From NCBI GenBank assembly GCA_019090225.1, contig JAHRWI010000200.1, positions 1 to 8,051 of the forward strand: a stretch of DNA of 8,051 bases, read 5' to 3'. The position numbers and the translations under genes were made by a program. The notes under the pieces were generated by a model that was not told the origin of the DNA, did not search any database, and worked only from the letters and a program-made list of their open reading frames with translations. Below are positions 1 to 6,151 of this stretch, in pieces (position 1 is the stretch's first letter; each line of letters begins with the position of its first letter). The stretch is from Porticoccaceae bacterium (GTDB lineage Bacteria > Pseudomonadota > Gammaproteobacteria > Pseudomonadales > Porticoccaceae).

Positions 1-43
1 AGCTAAACTTAAACCTGGAAACAATCACTCCATAAACATTAAG

Positions 44-72
44 TTAAAATATTGATATAAGGCGCATATATT
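44..72 (+). promoter_or_regulatory. Candidate sigma-70 promoter of the DUF2269-like gene
   Basis: TTAAAA (44-49) and TATATT (67-72) are separated by 17 bases. They match the -35 and -10 consensus at 4/6 and 5/6 positions and lie just upstream of the ATG at 90. The region is very A/T-rich, so chance matches are likely. A second possible pair, TTGATA (52-57) and TATAGA (76-81), would run into the ribosome binding site and is less likely. Confidence 0.3.
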
Positions 73-89
73 TTCTATAGAGGTTAAAA

Positions 90-650
90 ATGCACACTTC
101 CACTAAAATTATTATTGCAGAAAATATTATTCTATTTAGTGCTCCCCCAATATTGTGGTTAACTAGCTTTGAGCCTCCATTTGCCTATGAGTTGCATAAA
201 TTATTACATATCACAGGTGCTGTACTTTTTTTAGGAAATATTGTTGTAACCGGATTATGGATGTTTTTTGCAGATAGAACCCATAATCAACAAGTCATTC
301 ATTTCGCTGCAAAAACAACAAATTGGATGGATGTTTGTTTTACTGGGCCAGGAGTTATTTTAGTATTTTTTAATGGGCTGTGGCTTAGTGCAAGCTGGGG
401 TGTCGCCCCGTTTGGTTTTTTAAATGTCGGCTGGCTATTGATCGCATTAGGATTATTCCTTTTATCTGGCGTAATATGGTTTTATCTGATTTTTTTACAA
501 GAATGTTTTATTCAGACTACTATTGGTAACAAATATCCAGCCGAATTCAAACCTTTAATAGTCCGTTGGTATATTTGGGGAGCAATCGCTATTTCACTGC
601 CATTAATTTCAATGGCTTTAATGATAATTAAACCCACAATATTGATCTAA
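90..650 (+). CDS. DUF2269-like small integral membrane protein
   Basis: This is a 186-residue hydrophobic protein with about four to five membrane segments: roughly residues 38-60, 82-102, 110-137 and 160-181, plus a weaker one near 8-25. The HKLLHITGAVLFLGN stretch (36-50), with two histidines at the start of a helix and a small-residue turn, resembles DUF2269 (predicted integral membrane) proteins. The assignment is from memory and the function of that family is unknown. The start is supported by AGAGG (79-83), six bases before the ATG. The gene is visibly richer in A/T (many ATT, TTA and AAA codons) than the genes from 1115 onward, which suggests a different origin. No partner gene lies next to it, and the following 464 bases hold no intact gene. 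A different small membrane family is possible. Confidence 0.6.
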   Translation: MHTSTKIIIAENIILFSAPPILWLTSFEPPFAYELHKLLHITGAVLFLGNIVVTGLWMFFADRTHNQQVIHFAAKTTNWMDVCFTGPGVILVFFNGLWLSASWGVAPFGFLNVGWLLIALGLFLLSGVIWFYLIFLQECFIQTTIGNKYPAEFKPLIVRWYIWGAIAISLPLISMALMIIKPTILI

Positions 651-660
651 TAACTAAAAC

Positions 661-691
661 AGTTCAAAGTTCAATGGGGTGAAGTTCATTG
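661..691 (+). repeat. Short AGTTCA repeats and nested dyad downstream of the DUF2269-like gene
   Basis: The heptamer AGTTCAA occurs twice in tandem (661-667 and 668-674), and a third AGTTCA lies at 683-688. CAATG (672-676) and CATTG (687-691) form an inverted repeat around TGAAGTTCA (680-688), which is itself a dyad. These are seen directly. Whether they act as a regulatory site, a terminator stem or nothing is unknown. Confidence 0.4.
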
Positions 692-702
692 TGACCCATT
701 TT
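673..702 (+). terminator. Weak candidate terminator after the DUF2269-like gene
   Basis: AATGGG (673-678) can pair with CCCATT (695-700), and a T/A pair extends it if one G is bulged. A run of four T (699-702) overlaps the end of the stem. The loop is long (16 bases) and the T-tract short, so this is a weak rho-independent candidate, 22 bases after the stop codon. Confidence 0.25.
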
Positions 703-718
703 ATGGGGCCAATGCTTT

Positions 719-790
719 TTATGACGCAATAGTCTTGATCGCGACAAATCCATGCGTATATACGGCGCGAGTCTTTAGAATGCGTCATAA
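719..790. repeat. 10-bp perfect inverted repeat with a central palindrome
   Basis: TTATGACGCA (719-728) is exactly mirrored by TGCGTCATAA (781-790). The 52-base interior contains a 10-bp perfect palindrome, CGTATATACG (755-764), close to its centre. The right arm ends two bases before the ATG that opens the decayed Fic reading frame, so the repeat could be an operator of that lost gene, the ends of a tiny inserted element, or an RNA structure. I saw no flanking target-site duplication. Confidence 0.5.
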
Positions 791-792
791 CT

Positions 793-1122
793 ATGCCAAA
801 ACAAATTCCTGACACCGAACTAGACACTATTCAGAGGGTTTTGCGCCAAGCTGTAAATATCCCGCTAATTCCAGAAAACTCGAGTCCCTTGTCTTTTGTA
901 GATGTGTCTAACACGGATTAAACCGATGGATTGCTCTGAGTTTATGAACACAATTGTACTGAGCTTCTTTGTGACGTATTTATCTGGGACTATGAGCATT
1001 CCCGTGCACGTTATTGGGCGGACTGCTAATCATTGGGAGGGCCGAACTCAATTAGGATAAGGTACCGAAATCAAATTTCAGAGCCGGTATCAATGTTGGC
1101 AATAGGTCAGATAAATGAATAA
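793..1122 (+). pseudogene. Decayed Fic-family (AMPylation/cell filamentation) gene remnant
   Basis: One reading frame from the ATG at 793 stays recognisable past three in-frame stops: TAA 919-921, TGA 937-939 and TAA 1027-1029. It closes with TAA at 1120-1122. The pieces match, in order, the C-terminal region of a Fic-family group as I remember it: NIPLI...SPLSFVDV (codons 856-903), VYEHN...ELLCDVFIW (940-987), ARYW (1006-1017) and SLGGPNSIRIRYR (1030-1068). The usual forms there are NIPLI..NLSPLSF.DV, VYELN..ELL.DVF.WAYERS, ARYAAVRQ and SLGEPDPFRLRYR. Each stop falls where the family has a residue one base away (Tyr, Gly and Gln). The opening residues MPKQIPDTELD may be the original N-terminus, joined by a large internal deletion that removed the Fic catalytic core. 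The family's role is nucleotidyl transfer to protein hydroxyls. This copy cannot make an active protein. Its tail overlaps the first codons of the FetB-like gene. Confidence 0.75.
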
Positions 1123-1921
1123 CAGCATCGCAAATATCGACCTGCTCAATCTCGCCATAGCTTTTATTCCGGTGGTCGGAGTTATTGTCATCCTTTATCG
1201 GTGGTCGCTTAAGGCAGGTAATGTGGTTTATGCCTTTGTGCGGATGCTTGGTCAGCTGCTGCTGGTCGGTTATGTGCTGACCTTTTTGTTTTCTACCGAA
1301 CATGGTTTGCTTGTCCTGGGTGTGTTGGTGGTGATGATACTTGCCGCTAGCTGGATTGCTCTGGGTAGTATTAAGGCGCAGCGCACGGCGATTTATAGTC
1401 GGGCGCTCATGTCGATTGCTGTTGGGGGTGGTTCAGTTCTTATACTCGTTACTCAAGGTGTGCTTGAGCTAGAACCCTGGTATCAGCCCCGTTTAATGAT
1501 TCCTCTGGCTGGAATGATTTTCGCGGGTGCCATGAACGGGGTGAGCCTCGCGGCTGAGCGTTTGCATGCTGAACTGGGTCGTGGTGTTGATTATGTCGAG
1601 GCTCGTAATCTGGCCTGTCAGGCAGCTTTGATTCCGGTGATCAATTCTTTGTTTGCCGTGGGATTGGTATCTTTGCCGGGTATGATGACCGGTCAAATTT
1701 TGTCTGGTGTATCGCCTCTGGTGGCTGCCCGCTATCAAGTTATGGTGATGTGCATGTTGTTTGGGGCAACGGGATTTTCTGTGACTCTGTTTCTGATACA
1801 GGTGCGTAGTCTTGTTGACCTCGGTGGGTCATATGAGGTGTCGGTTGCAGGTAAAGCCGATGGTGGGAATGCTAGTGGCAATACCAGCGAGAAAGCTATT
1901 ACTGAGCAGTCAGGCGGGTGA
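1115..1921 (+). CDS. fetB: FetB/UPF0014-family ABC transporter permease (putative iron exporter)
   Basis: This 268-residue multi-pass inner-membrane protein matches the FetB (YbbM) family along its length; E. coli FetB has about 259 residues. Family marks are R43 with Q47 in VRMLGQLLLVGY, the AGMIFAGAMNGVSLAAERL stretch (132-150), and NSLFAVGLVSLPGMMTGQIL (177-196) followed by SGVSPLVAARYQ (197-208). Hydrophobic segments cover about 12-28, 45-60, 63-84, 98-113, 127-147, 175-195 and 208-230. In E. coli, FetB pairs with the ATPase FetA to export iron and limit oxidative stress. No FetA gene is present here: the upstream space holds the Fic remnant, whose last 8 bases overlap this start. AGG (1104-1106) is a weak ribosome binding site. 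The last 25 residues are a hydrophilic Gly/Ser/Asn/Glu-rich tail, probably cytoplasmic. Family assignment is firm; the iron substrate is inferred. Confidence 0.88.
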   Translation: MNNSIANIDLLNLAIAFIPVVGVIVILYRWSLKAGNVVYAFVRMLGQLLLVGYVLTFLFSTEHGLLVLGVLVVMILAASWIALGSIKAQRTAIYSRALMSIAVGGGSVLILVTQGVLELEPWYQPRLMIPLAGMIFAGAMNGVSLAAERLHAELGRGVDYVEARNLACQAALIPVINSLFAVGLVSLPGMMTGQILSGVSPLVAARYQVMVMCMLFGATGFSVTLFLIQVRSLVDLGGSYEVSVAGKADGGNASGNTSEKAITEQSGG

Positions 1922-1941
1922 ATTGTCGCTAGCGAGGTGAG

Positions 1942-1971
1942 TTGTTACACTCGTGGAGTTTGGTTTATAGA
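1942..1971 (+). promoter_or_regulatory. Candidate sigma-70 promoter of the DUF1145-like gene
   Basis: TTGTTA (1942-1947) and TATAGA (1966-1971) are 18 bases apart, each matching consensus at 4/6 positions. They end 38 bases before the ATG at 2010. The 88-base gap after fetB leaves room for an independent promoter, but read-through from fetB is equally possible because no terminator is evident. Confidence 0.3.
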
Positions 1972-2009
1972 TCACCTAATTCAACATACAAATTTAAGGG
2001 GAATACATT

Positions 2010-2273
2010 ATGCAAATGCTTCTTTCTATCGGGAAAATGTCGACCATCGGTTTATGGGTGCTGCCCGTGCTGGCCTTGATTGGCTTTTTCAGCCCTGAGT
2101 GGAACCACAATATTCTTTGGATTACGGTGGCCGTGTTTTTTGCCCATCTTGGCGAACTGATTGTTATTCAGGGTAAGTTAAAAATGAATGATCGGGACAC
2201 CATCCACGATGGTTTGATGGTGATATTGGCCGGATTTTTCCATTGGTTGCCGATCATCAAAAAAGCTGACTAG
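2010..2273 (+). CDS. Small inner-membrane protein, DUF1145-like
   Basis: This 87-residue protein has two clear membrane segments (about 12-27 and 34-54) and a third hydrophobic stretch (68-83) ending in a Lys-rich tail, IIKKAD. Length, layout, the His-containing second helix (AHLGELIVIQGKL, 46-58) and the short final helix before a basic end resemble the DUF1145/YhhL family, which has about 90 residues and no known function. I am not certain of this; another small membrane family would look similar. The start is well supported by AAGGGG (1996-2001), eight bases before the ATG. It stands alone between fetB and the dioxygenase gene. Its stop codon lies inside a 14-bp palindrome that forms a minus-strand terminator-like hairpin. 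Confidence 0.8.
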   Translation: MQMLLSIGKMSTIGLWVLPVLALIGFFSPEWNHNILWITVAVFFAHLGELIVIQGKLKMNDRDTIHDGLMVILAGFFHWLPIIKKAD

Positions 2274-2278
2274 TCAGC
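2259..2278 (-). terminator. Terminator-like hairpin on the minus strand, over the stop codon
   Basis: GCTGACTAGTCAGC (2265-2278) is a perfect 14-bp palindrome. It is flanked on its left by six A (2259-2264), so the minus strand reads stem-loop followed by six T, the form of a rho-independent terminator. No minus-strand gene lies to its right until 5573. If it works, it would stop antisense transcription entering the small membrane-protein gene. In the plus direction there is no T-run (GAAGATTT follows), so it is not a good terminator for the gene it overlaps. Confidence 0.4.
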
Positions 2279-2404
2279 GAAGATTTGTCTGGCCGGCCAA
2301 CTCAGAGTGAACTCCTTTTCTGTAGGACATGTTTTCCACAGGGTTGAGCTTTCTGAGTTACTAAAACCACCGGTCAGGCCTGTAAAAATTCGGGTAGAAA
2401 GCCA

Positions 2405-3253
2405 ATGAATAAGCAAGTTGCTAACGATATGGACGCCGCCGTTGCGGAAATCCGGCTACAGGGTTTCACCATCATTGAAAACTTTCTGTCCTCGGATCAG
2501 TTATCCAGGGCCAGGGAGCTTCTTGGTCATCGTGGCGTCGAGTTTAAAGGGCGAAACAACTTTGAGGGCAGTAAAACAGAGCGTATTTATGCTTTGTTGA
2601 CGCAGGATAAGGTCTTTCAGGATATCGTTGAACACCCACAGATCATGGCGCTATGCGATACCTTTCTTGAGCTTAATTATTTGCTCACCACCAGCCAGGC
2701 TATCTGTATTCATCCCGGTGAAAGCCCACAGCCCTGGCATTGTGATGATGCTTTTTATAGCATTCCCCGACCCAGAAATGTAGCGCTTTCGACGGTGATA
2801 GCCCTCGATGATTTCAGCGCAAAAAATGGCGGTACCGAAGTGGTGCCCGGTAGTAATAACTGGACAGAACTGCAAGCAGGTGGCGATTATCGCGATGGCG
2901 AAGCGGAAACTGATCCGGAATTTGCAGAGCGCATGGCCGATCAATCCATAGCGGTTGAAATGCCAGCCGGTGCCTGTGTGGTGTTTGCCGGTAACACCCT
3001 GCACCGGGGTGGTCGTAATACCGACTCAGGTATTCGTCGTGCTTTATCCAATCAATATTGCCAGCCCTGGGCGCGCACTATTGAGAATTTCTATCTCACC
3101 ATTCCTCGGGAGCAGGTCAGAGAGATGAGCCCGAAGATACAGTCTTTATTGGGCTACTCGGTGCACTCACCTTTCATGGGCCAGGTGTCAGGCTCTCACC
3201 CGATCAAAACCCTTGATCCAGATTTCGTGCCTTCCGTATACAGAAATCACTGA
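2405..3253 (+). CDS. PhyH-family Fe(II)/2-oxoglutarate dioxygenase
   Basis: This 282-residue soluble protein belongs to the phytanoyl-CoA dioxygenase family of non-heme iron hydroxylases. The metal triad is visible: H112 and D114 in WHCDD (111-115), and H200 in GNTLHRGG (196-203). R211, eleven residues after the distal His, fits the position that binds the 2-oxoglutarate carboxylate. Other family marks are LDDFSAKNGGTEVVPGS (134-150), the strand before the distal half of the fold, and the AGACVVF stretch (188-194). The substrate cannot be told: it lacks the signatures I know of ectoine hydroxylase, and no biosynthetic genes surround it. There is no signal peptide, so it should be cytoplasmic. 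No strong ribosome binding site precedes the ATG; the next in-frame Met is residue 9. It is probably transcribed alone. Family confidence is high; the reaction is unassigned. Confidence 0.9.
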   Translation: MNKQVANDMDAAVAEIRLQGFTIIENFLSSDQLSRARELLGHRGVEFKGRNNFEGSKTERIYALLTQDKVFQDIVEHPQIMALCDTFLELNYLLTTSQAICIHPGESPQPWHCDDAFYSIPRPRNVALSTVIALDDFSAKNGGTEVVPGSNNWTELQAGGDYRDGEAETDPEFAERMADQSIAVEMPAGACVVFAGNTLHRGGRNTDSGIRRALSNQYCQPWARTIENFYLTIPREQVREMSPKIQSLLGYSVHSPFMGQVSGSHPIKTLDPDFVPSVYRNH

Positions 3254-3275
3254 CAGTAATAACTGCTTACGAAGG

Positions 3276-3294
3276 AAAGCTCTCCCGGCTTTTT
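3276..3294 (+). terminator. Weak candidate terminator after the dioxygenase gene
   Basis: AAAGC (3276-3280) pairs with GCTTT (3288-3292) around a 7-base loop, and the T-run reaches 3294. The five-base stem includes three A-T pairs, so it is weak. It lies 22 bases after the stop codon and upstream of ygiQ. Confidence 0.25.
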
Positions 3295-3367
3295 AATAGA
3301 CCCGGCATTAGGGTGAGTCTCGATAGGCTGTTAGAATGCCTCCCCCCAGTTTTACCTGTCTCAGTTT

Positions 3368-5515
3368 ATGCAAACCGCCAAGGCTTTATTTTCCTACGAT
3401 AAATATTGGGCCGAATGTTTCGGCGTCGCAGCGTTTTTGCCCACCACTCGGGCAGAAATGGATCAGCTCGGCTGGGATAGTTGCGATGTCATTATCGTTA
3501 CCGGTGATGCTTATGTGGATCACCCCAGTTTCGGTATGGCGGTGATTGGTCGCTTGTTAGAGGCTCAGGGTTTTAGGGTCGGCATAATCGATCAGCCCGA
3601 CTGGCGTAATAAAGATGACTTTATGCGTCTTGGCAAACCCAACTTATTCTTTGGTGTCGCGGCCGGTAATATGGACTCGATGATCAATCGCTACACCGCC
3701 GATAAGCGGGTGCGCAGCGATGACGCCTATTCTCCTGATGACGAAGGCGGCAAGCGTCCCGACCGGGCCGTGATTGTTTATAGCCAGCGTTGTCGCGAAG
3801 CCTGGAAAGATGTGCCCATCGTGCTCGGTAGCATCGAGGCCAGCTTGCGCCGCATAGCCCATTACGATTACTGGTCCGACGAAGTTCGGCGCTCTGTGCT
3901 TGTTGATTCTCAGGCCGATATTCTGCTTTACGGTAATGCTGAGCGCGCCGTGGCTGAAGTAGCCCAGCGTTTATCGCGCGGACAAGATGTTTCACAGGTC
4001 ACCGATATTCGCGGTACAGCGGTGCTGCGTGAAGACTTGCCCGAGGGTTGGACGGTGATTGATTCAAGCCGTGTAGATCGCTCTGGCAAAGTCGATGGGA
4101 TTCTCAACCCCTACGAGACAGTCGAAGAGCAGGCTGCGGCTACCGGCGGCAAGTGCTCGGTTGGCCGGGATGAGAATAGCGGCGAGCAGGTGCTGCACTT
4201 TGTGCCCCACCGGGAAAAGGTTGATCGAGCCAAAACCGTGATTCGCCTGCCTCACTATCACAAAGTGAAAAGCGATCCGGTGCTCTATGCCCACGCGTCT
4301 CGGGTGCTACACCTGGAAACCAACCCTGGCAATGCCAGAGCGTTAGTACAGCGCCACGACAACATAGAAGTGTGGCTAAATCCACCGCCAATTCCCCTCA
4401 CTACCGATGAAATGGACGGGGTATTTGGCCTGCCTTTTGCCCGAGTGCCCCACCCTAAATATGAAGGTCGGCGCATTCCTGCTTACGAAATGATCCGCTT
4501 TTCAGTGAATATTATGCGCGGCTGTTTTGGTGGCTGCACGTTTTGTTCGATCACCGAGCACGAAGGACGCATTATTCAAAGCCGTTCGGATGATTCCATC
4601 ATTAGAGAAATTGAAGATATTCGGGATAAGACGCCAGGCTTTACCGGCGTTATATCTGATCTGGGTGGTCCCACGGCCAATATGTATCGCCTGGCCTGCA
4701 AGAGCACCGAGATTGAATCCGCCTGCCGACGTTTGTCCTGCGTTTATCCGGGTATTTGCTCCAATCTCAATACCGATCACAACCCCTTGATTAGCTTGTA
4801 TCGTCGGGCACGGGATCTGCCGGGTGTTAAAAAAGTGCTGATTGCTTCTGGCCTACGTTACGACCTGGCTATTGAATCCCCGGAATATGTCGAGGAGCTG
4901 GTGACTCACCACGTCGGTGGTTATTTGAAGATTGCCCCGGAGCACACCGAGCAAGGTCCGCTGTCGAAAATGATGAAACCGGGCATGGGCAGCTATGACC
5001 GCTTTAGTGCCATGTTCGAGAAATACAGCAAAAAAGCCGGCAAAAAACAATATTTAATCCCCTATTTTATTGCCGCTCACCCCGGCACCTCTGAAAACGA
5101 TATGGTTGAGTTAGCCCTGTGGTTAAAGCGCAATCGCTTCCGAGCCGATCAGGTGCAGACCTTTTACCCTTCACCCATGGCCTCTGCCACGACCATGTAC
5201 CACACCGGGCGTAACCCCTTGCGAGGCCTCAGTTACAAGCGGGGCGAGAAAGTCAGCCGGGTGAGGGATCTGGATAAACGCCGCTTACACAAGGCTTTGT
5301 TGCGCTACCATGATCCAAAAAACTGGCCGGTGATTCGCGATTATTTAAAAAGCGCTGGTCGCGCAGACTTGATTGGTGACAGCGAGCACTGTCTGATTCC
5401 AGGTGCGCAGCAAGGCGGGAATCGAAAGGGTGCAAAAAAAGTCCGTCACTTTGCCACTCAGCATGTCAGAACTAAAAGCCGCCTAGGCGATGGCCGAGCA
5501 AAGAAACGGCGCTAA
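3368..5515 (+). CDS. ygiQ: YgiQ-family (UPF0313) radical SAM protein
   Basis: This 715-residue protein aligns in order with E. coli YgiQ (about 739). The N-terminal domain contains EEMDQLGWDSCD-like and VTGDAYVDHPSFGMA (44-58) stretches. The radical SAM cluster motif CFGGCTFC places C386, C390 and C393 on the [4Fe-4S] cluster that cleaves S-adenosylmethionine. Further marks are SITEHEGRIIQSRS (394-407), DLGGPTANMY (431-440), and the HHVGGYLKIAPEHTE and KQYLIPYF stretches in the C-terminal half. The tail is short and Lys/Arg-rich, ending KKRR. The reaction is unknown for the family. The start is poorly supported: no ribosome binding site precedes ATG 3368, and the frame is closed by TAG at 3332 with no other ATG between. 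A TAGAAT hexamer (3332-3337) resembles a -10 box, which would give a very short leader. It converges with the small secreted-protein gene 57 bases on. Confidence 0.97.
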   Translation: MQTAKALFSYDKYWAECFGVAAFLPTTRAEMDQLGWDSCDVIIVTGDAYVDHPSFGMAVIGRLLEAQGFRVGIIDQPDWRNKDDFMRLGKPNLFFGVAAGNMDSMINRYTADKRVRSDDAYSPDDEGGKRPDRAVIVYSQRCREAWKDVPIVLGSIEASLRRIAHYDYWSDEVRRSVLVDSQADILLYGNAERAVAEVAQRLSRGQDVSQVTDIRGTAVLREDLPEGWTVIDSSRVDRSGKVDGILNPYETVEEQAAATGGKCSVGRDENSGEQVLHFVPHREKVDRAKTVIRLPHYHKVKSDPVLYAHASRVLHLETNPGNARALVQRHDNIEVWLNPPPIPLTTDEMDGVFGLPFARVPHPKYEGRRIPAYEMIRFSVNIMRGCFGGCTFCSITEHEGRIIQSRSDDSIIREIEDIRDKTPGFTGVISDLGGPTANMYRLACKSTEIESACRRLSCVYPGICSNLNTDHNPLISLYRRARDLPGVKKVLIASGLRYDLAIESPEYVEELVTHHVGGYLKIAPEHTEQGPLSKMMKPGMGSYDRFSAMFEKYSKKAGKKQYLIPYFIAAHPGTSENDMVELALWLKRNRFRADQVQTFYPSPMASATTMYHTGRNPLRGLSYKRGEKVSRVRDLDKRRLHKALLRYHDPKNWPVIRDYLKSAGRADLIGDSEHCLIPGAQQGGNRKGAKKVRHFATQHVRTKSRLGDGRAKKRR

Positions 5516-5572
5516 TTAAGGTCAGCGTGCTATTCGAAGATATTGAGCAGGTTGTTGCGCGGAATGCACCGG

Positions 5573-5896
5573 CTAATGGGTCTTTTTGAGTCGGCGGTTT
5601 CCAGCTTTTTCAGGGTGGTATTCAAAAAACCAGTTTTCGAGTGCTTTTGCTTTATCAGCTTCATGTTGTTTTTGTGCAGATTCTGTTGTCGCTGTGCATA
5701 GTTCCAGAGCTATTTGTTGAGCCTGTTGTTGCTTTTGAAGGTTTTCCTTTAAGAGCTCTTCGGTAACCAGGCGCTTAATCAGTGATTGAGTAACAGCTTC
5801 ACATTCGAGATCAATCGAGTGGGCATGGGGCGATGAGCAAAGAAGCAGGGCTAAAAATATCGGGCAGACGAGACTGCGAGAGCGAACTAAAAACAT
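5573..5896 (-). CDS. Small secreted, helix-rich hypothetical protein
   Basis: This 107-residue protein starts with a clear Sec signal peptide: R5 and R7, a hydrophobic core at 9-20, and cleavage likely near residues 25-27 (AHS-I). The LLLC at 17-20 is not a proper lipobox because Leu precedes the Cys. The mature part is about 80 residues, with Cys at 32 and 67 that could form a disulfide, a Gln/Glu/Lys-rich region at 45-85 that should be helical or coiled-coil, and a basic end, ENWFFEYHPEKAGNRRLKKTH (spread over 87-107). I do not recognise the family and assign no function. It is likely periplasmic. No ribosome binding site is obvious before the ATG. It faces ygiQ and shares a 344-base divergent region with the porin-like gene. 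The signal peptide and a normal codon pattern argue that it is real. Confidence 0.7.
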   Translation of the reverse strand: MFLVRSRSLVCPIFLALLLCSSPHAHSIDLECEAVTQSLIKRLVTEELLKENLQKQQQAQQIALELCTATTESAQKQHEADKAKALENWFFEYHPEKAGNRRLKKTH

Positions 5897-6025
5897 TAGC
5901 TATTATCGACTGTGTGAAGAGAGGGCTTGATAGTGTAACAGGCGTTAAATTCCGCTGATATGGGATTATGGCTCGCTTGACGTTTACAGTTTGTCTCCAC
6001 AACGCTCTCATCAAAAGAACTGAAA

Positions 6026-6040
6026 GCCCCATCATGGTGC
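6026..6040 (+). promoter_or_regulatory. NtrC-like enhancer site 1
   Basis: GCCCCATCATGGTGC matches 12 of 15 positions of an NtrC site of the form GCACCAAAATGGTGC, with a perfect right half (TGGTGC) and a left half changed at one core base. It is centred at 6033, about 129 bases before the predicted start of transcription near 6162. In E. coli glnAp2, NtrC sites lie at about -140 and -108. Confidence 0.6.
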
Positions 6041-6046
6041 GCCGAA

Positions 6047-6061
6047 ATACTCTTATGGTGC
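6047..6061 (+). promoter_or_regulatory. NtrC-like enhancer site 2
   Basis: ATACTCTTATGGTGC has the same right half as site 1 and a degenerate left half (only the AC is kept). It is centred at 6054, about -108 from the predicted start, and exactly 21 bases (two helical turns) from site 1, so both would lie on one face of the DNA. The copies share ATGGTGCGC at 6034-6042 and 6055-6063. Confidence 0.5.
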
Positions 6062-6135
6062 GCGGTAATCAATTCATACTGTTTCTGTACTGCTTTTGTG
6101 GCAATTTAATGACAGAGTTGGCCGATTTTATCGGG

Positions 6136-6151
6136 TGGCACGCAATATGCT
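6136..6151 (+). promoter_or_regulatory. Sigma-54 (RpoN) -24/-12 promoter
   Basis: TGGCACGCAATATGCT fits the sigma-54 pattern TGGCACG-N4-TTGCW, with GG at 6137-6138 and GC at 6149-6150 in the required spacing. The main departures are C for a purine at 6143 and A for T at 6147. The predicted transcript starts near 6162 and gives a leader of about 80 bases before the ATG at 6241. Sigma-54 promoters need an activator such as NtrC, and two NtrC-like sites lie at suitable distance upstream. Confidence 0.72.

Noticed and set aside
651..792. Integron attC-like site in the gap after the DUF2269-like gene
   Set aside because: The GTTC repeats and the 10-bp inverted repeat do not fit the GTTRRRY/RYYYAAC ends, and no integrase or cassette array is visible.
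926..1060. A 44-codon open frame inside the gap before fetB
   Set aside because: It lies in a different frame over the Fic remnant, whose translation matches a known family. The open frame is a by-product of the decay.
2290..2299. TGGCCGGCCA palindrome after the small membrane gene
   Set aside because: A short G/C palindrome of restriction-site type with no further structure or repetition around it.
2299..2359. AACTCAGA (2299-2306) and TCTGAGTT (2352-2359) as an inverted repeat before the dioxygenase gene
   Set aside because: Only eight bases with a 45-base interior and no supporting T-run or known operator. Chance is a sufficient explanation.
3336..3545. A 69-codon plus-strand frame starting just before ygiQ
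   Set aside because: It overlaps the conserved YgiQ N-terminus in another frame, has a low-complexity Pro/Ser/Cys-rich product and no recognisable domain. ygiQ explains the sequence.
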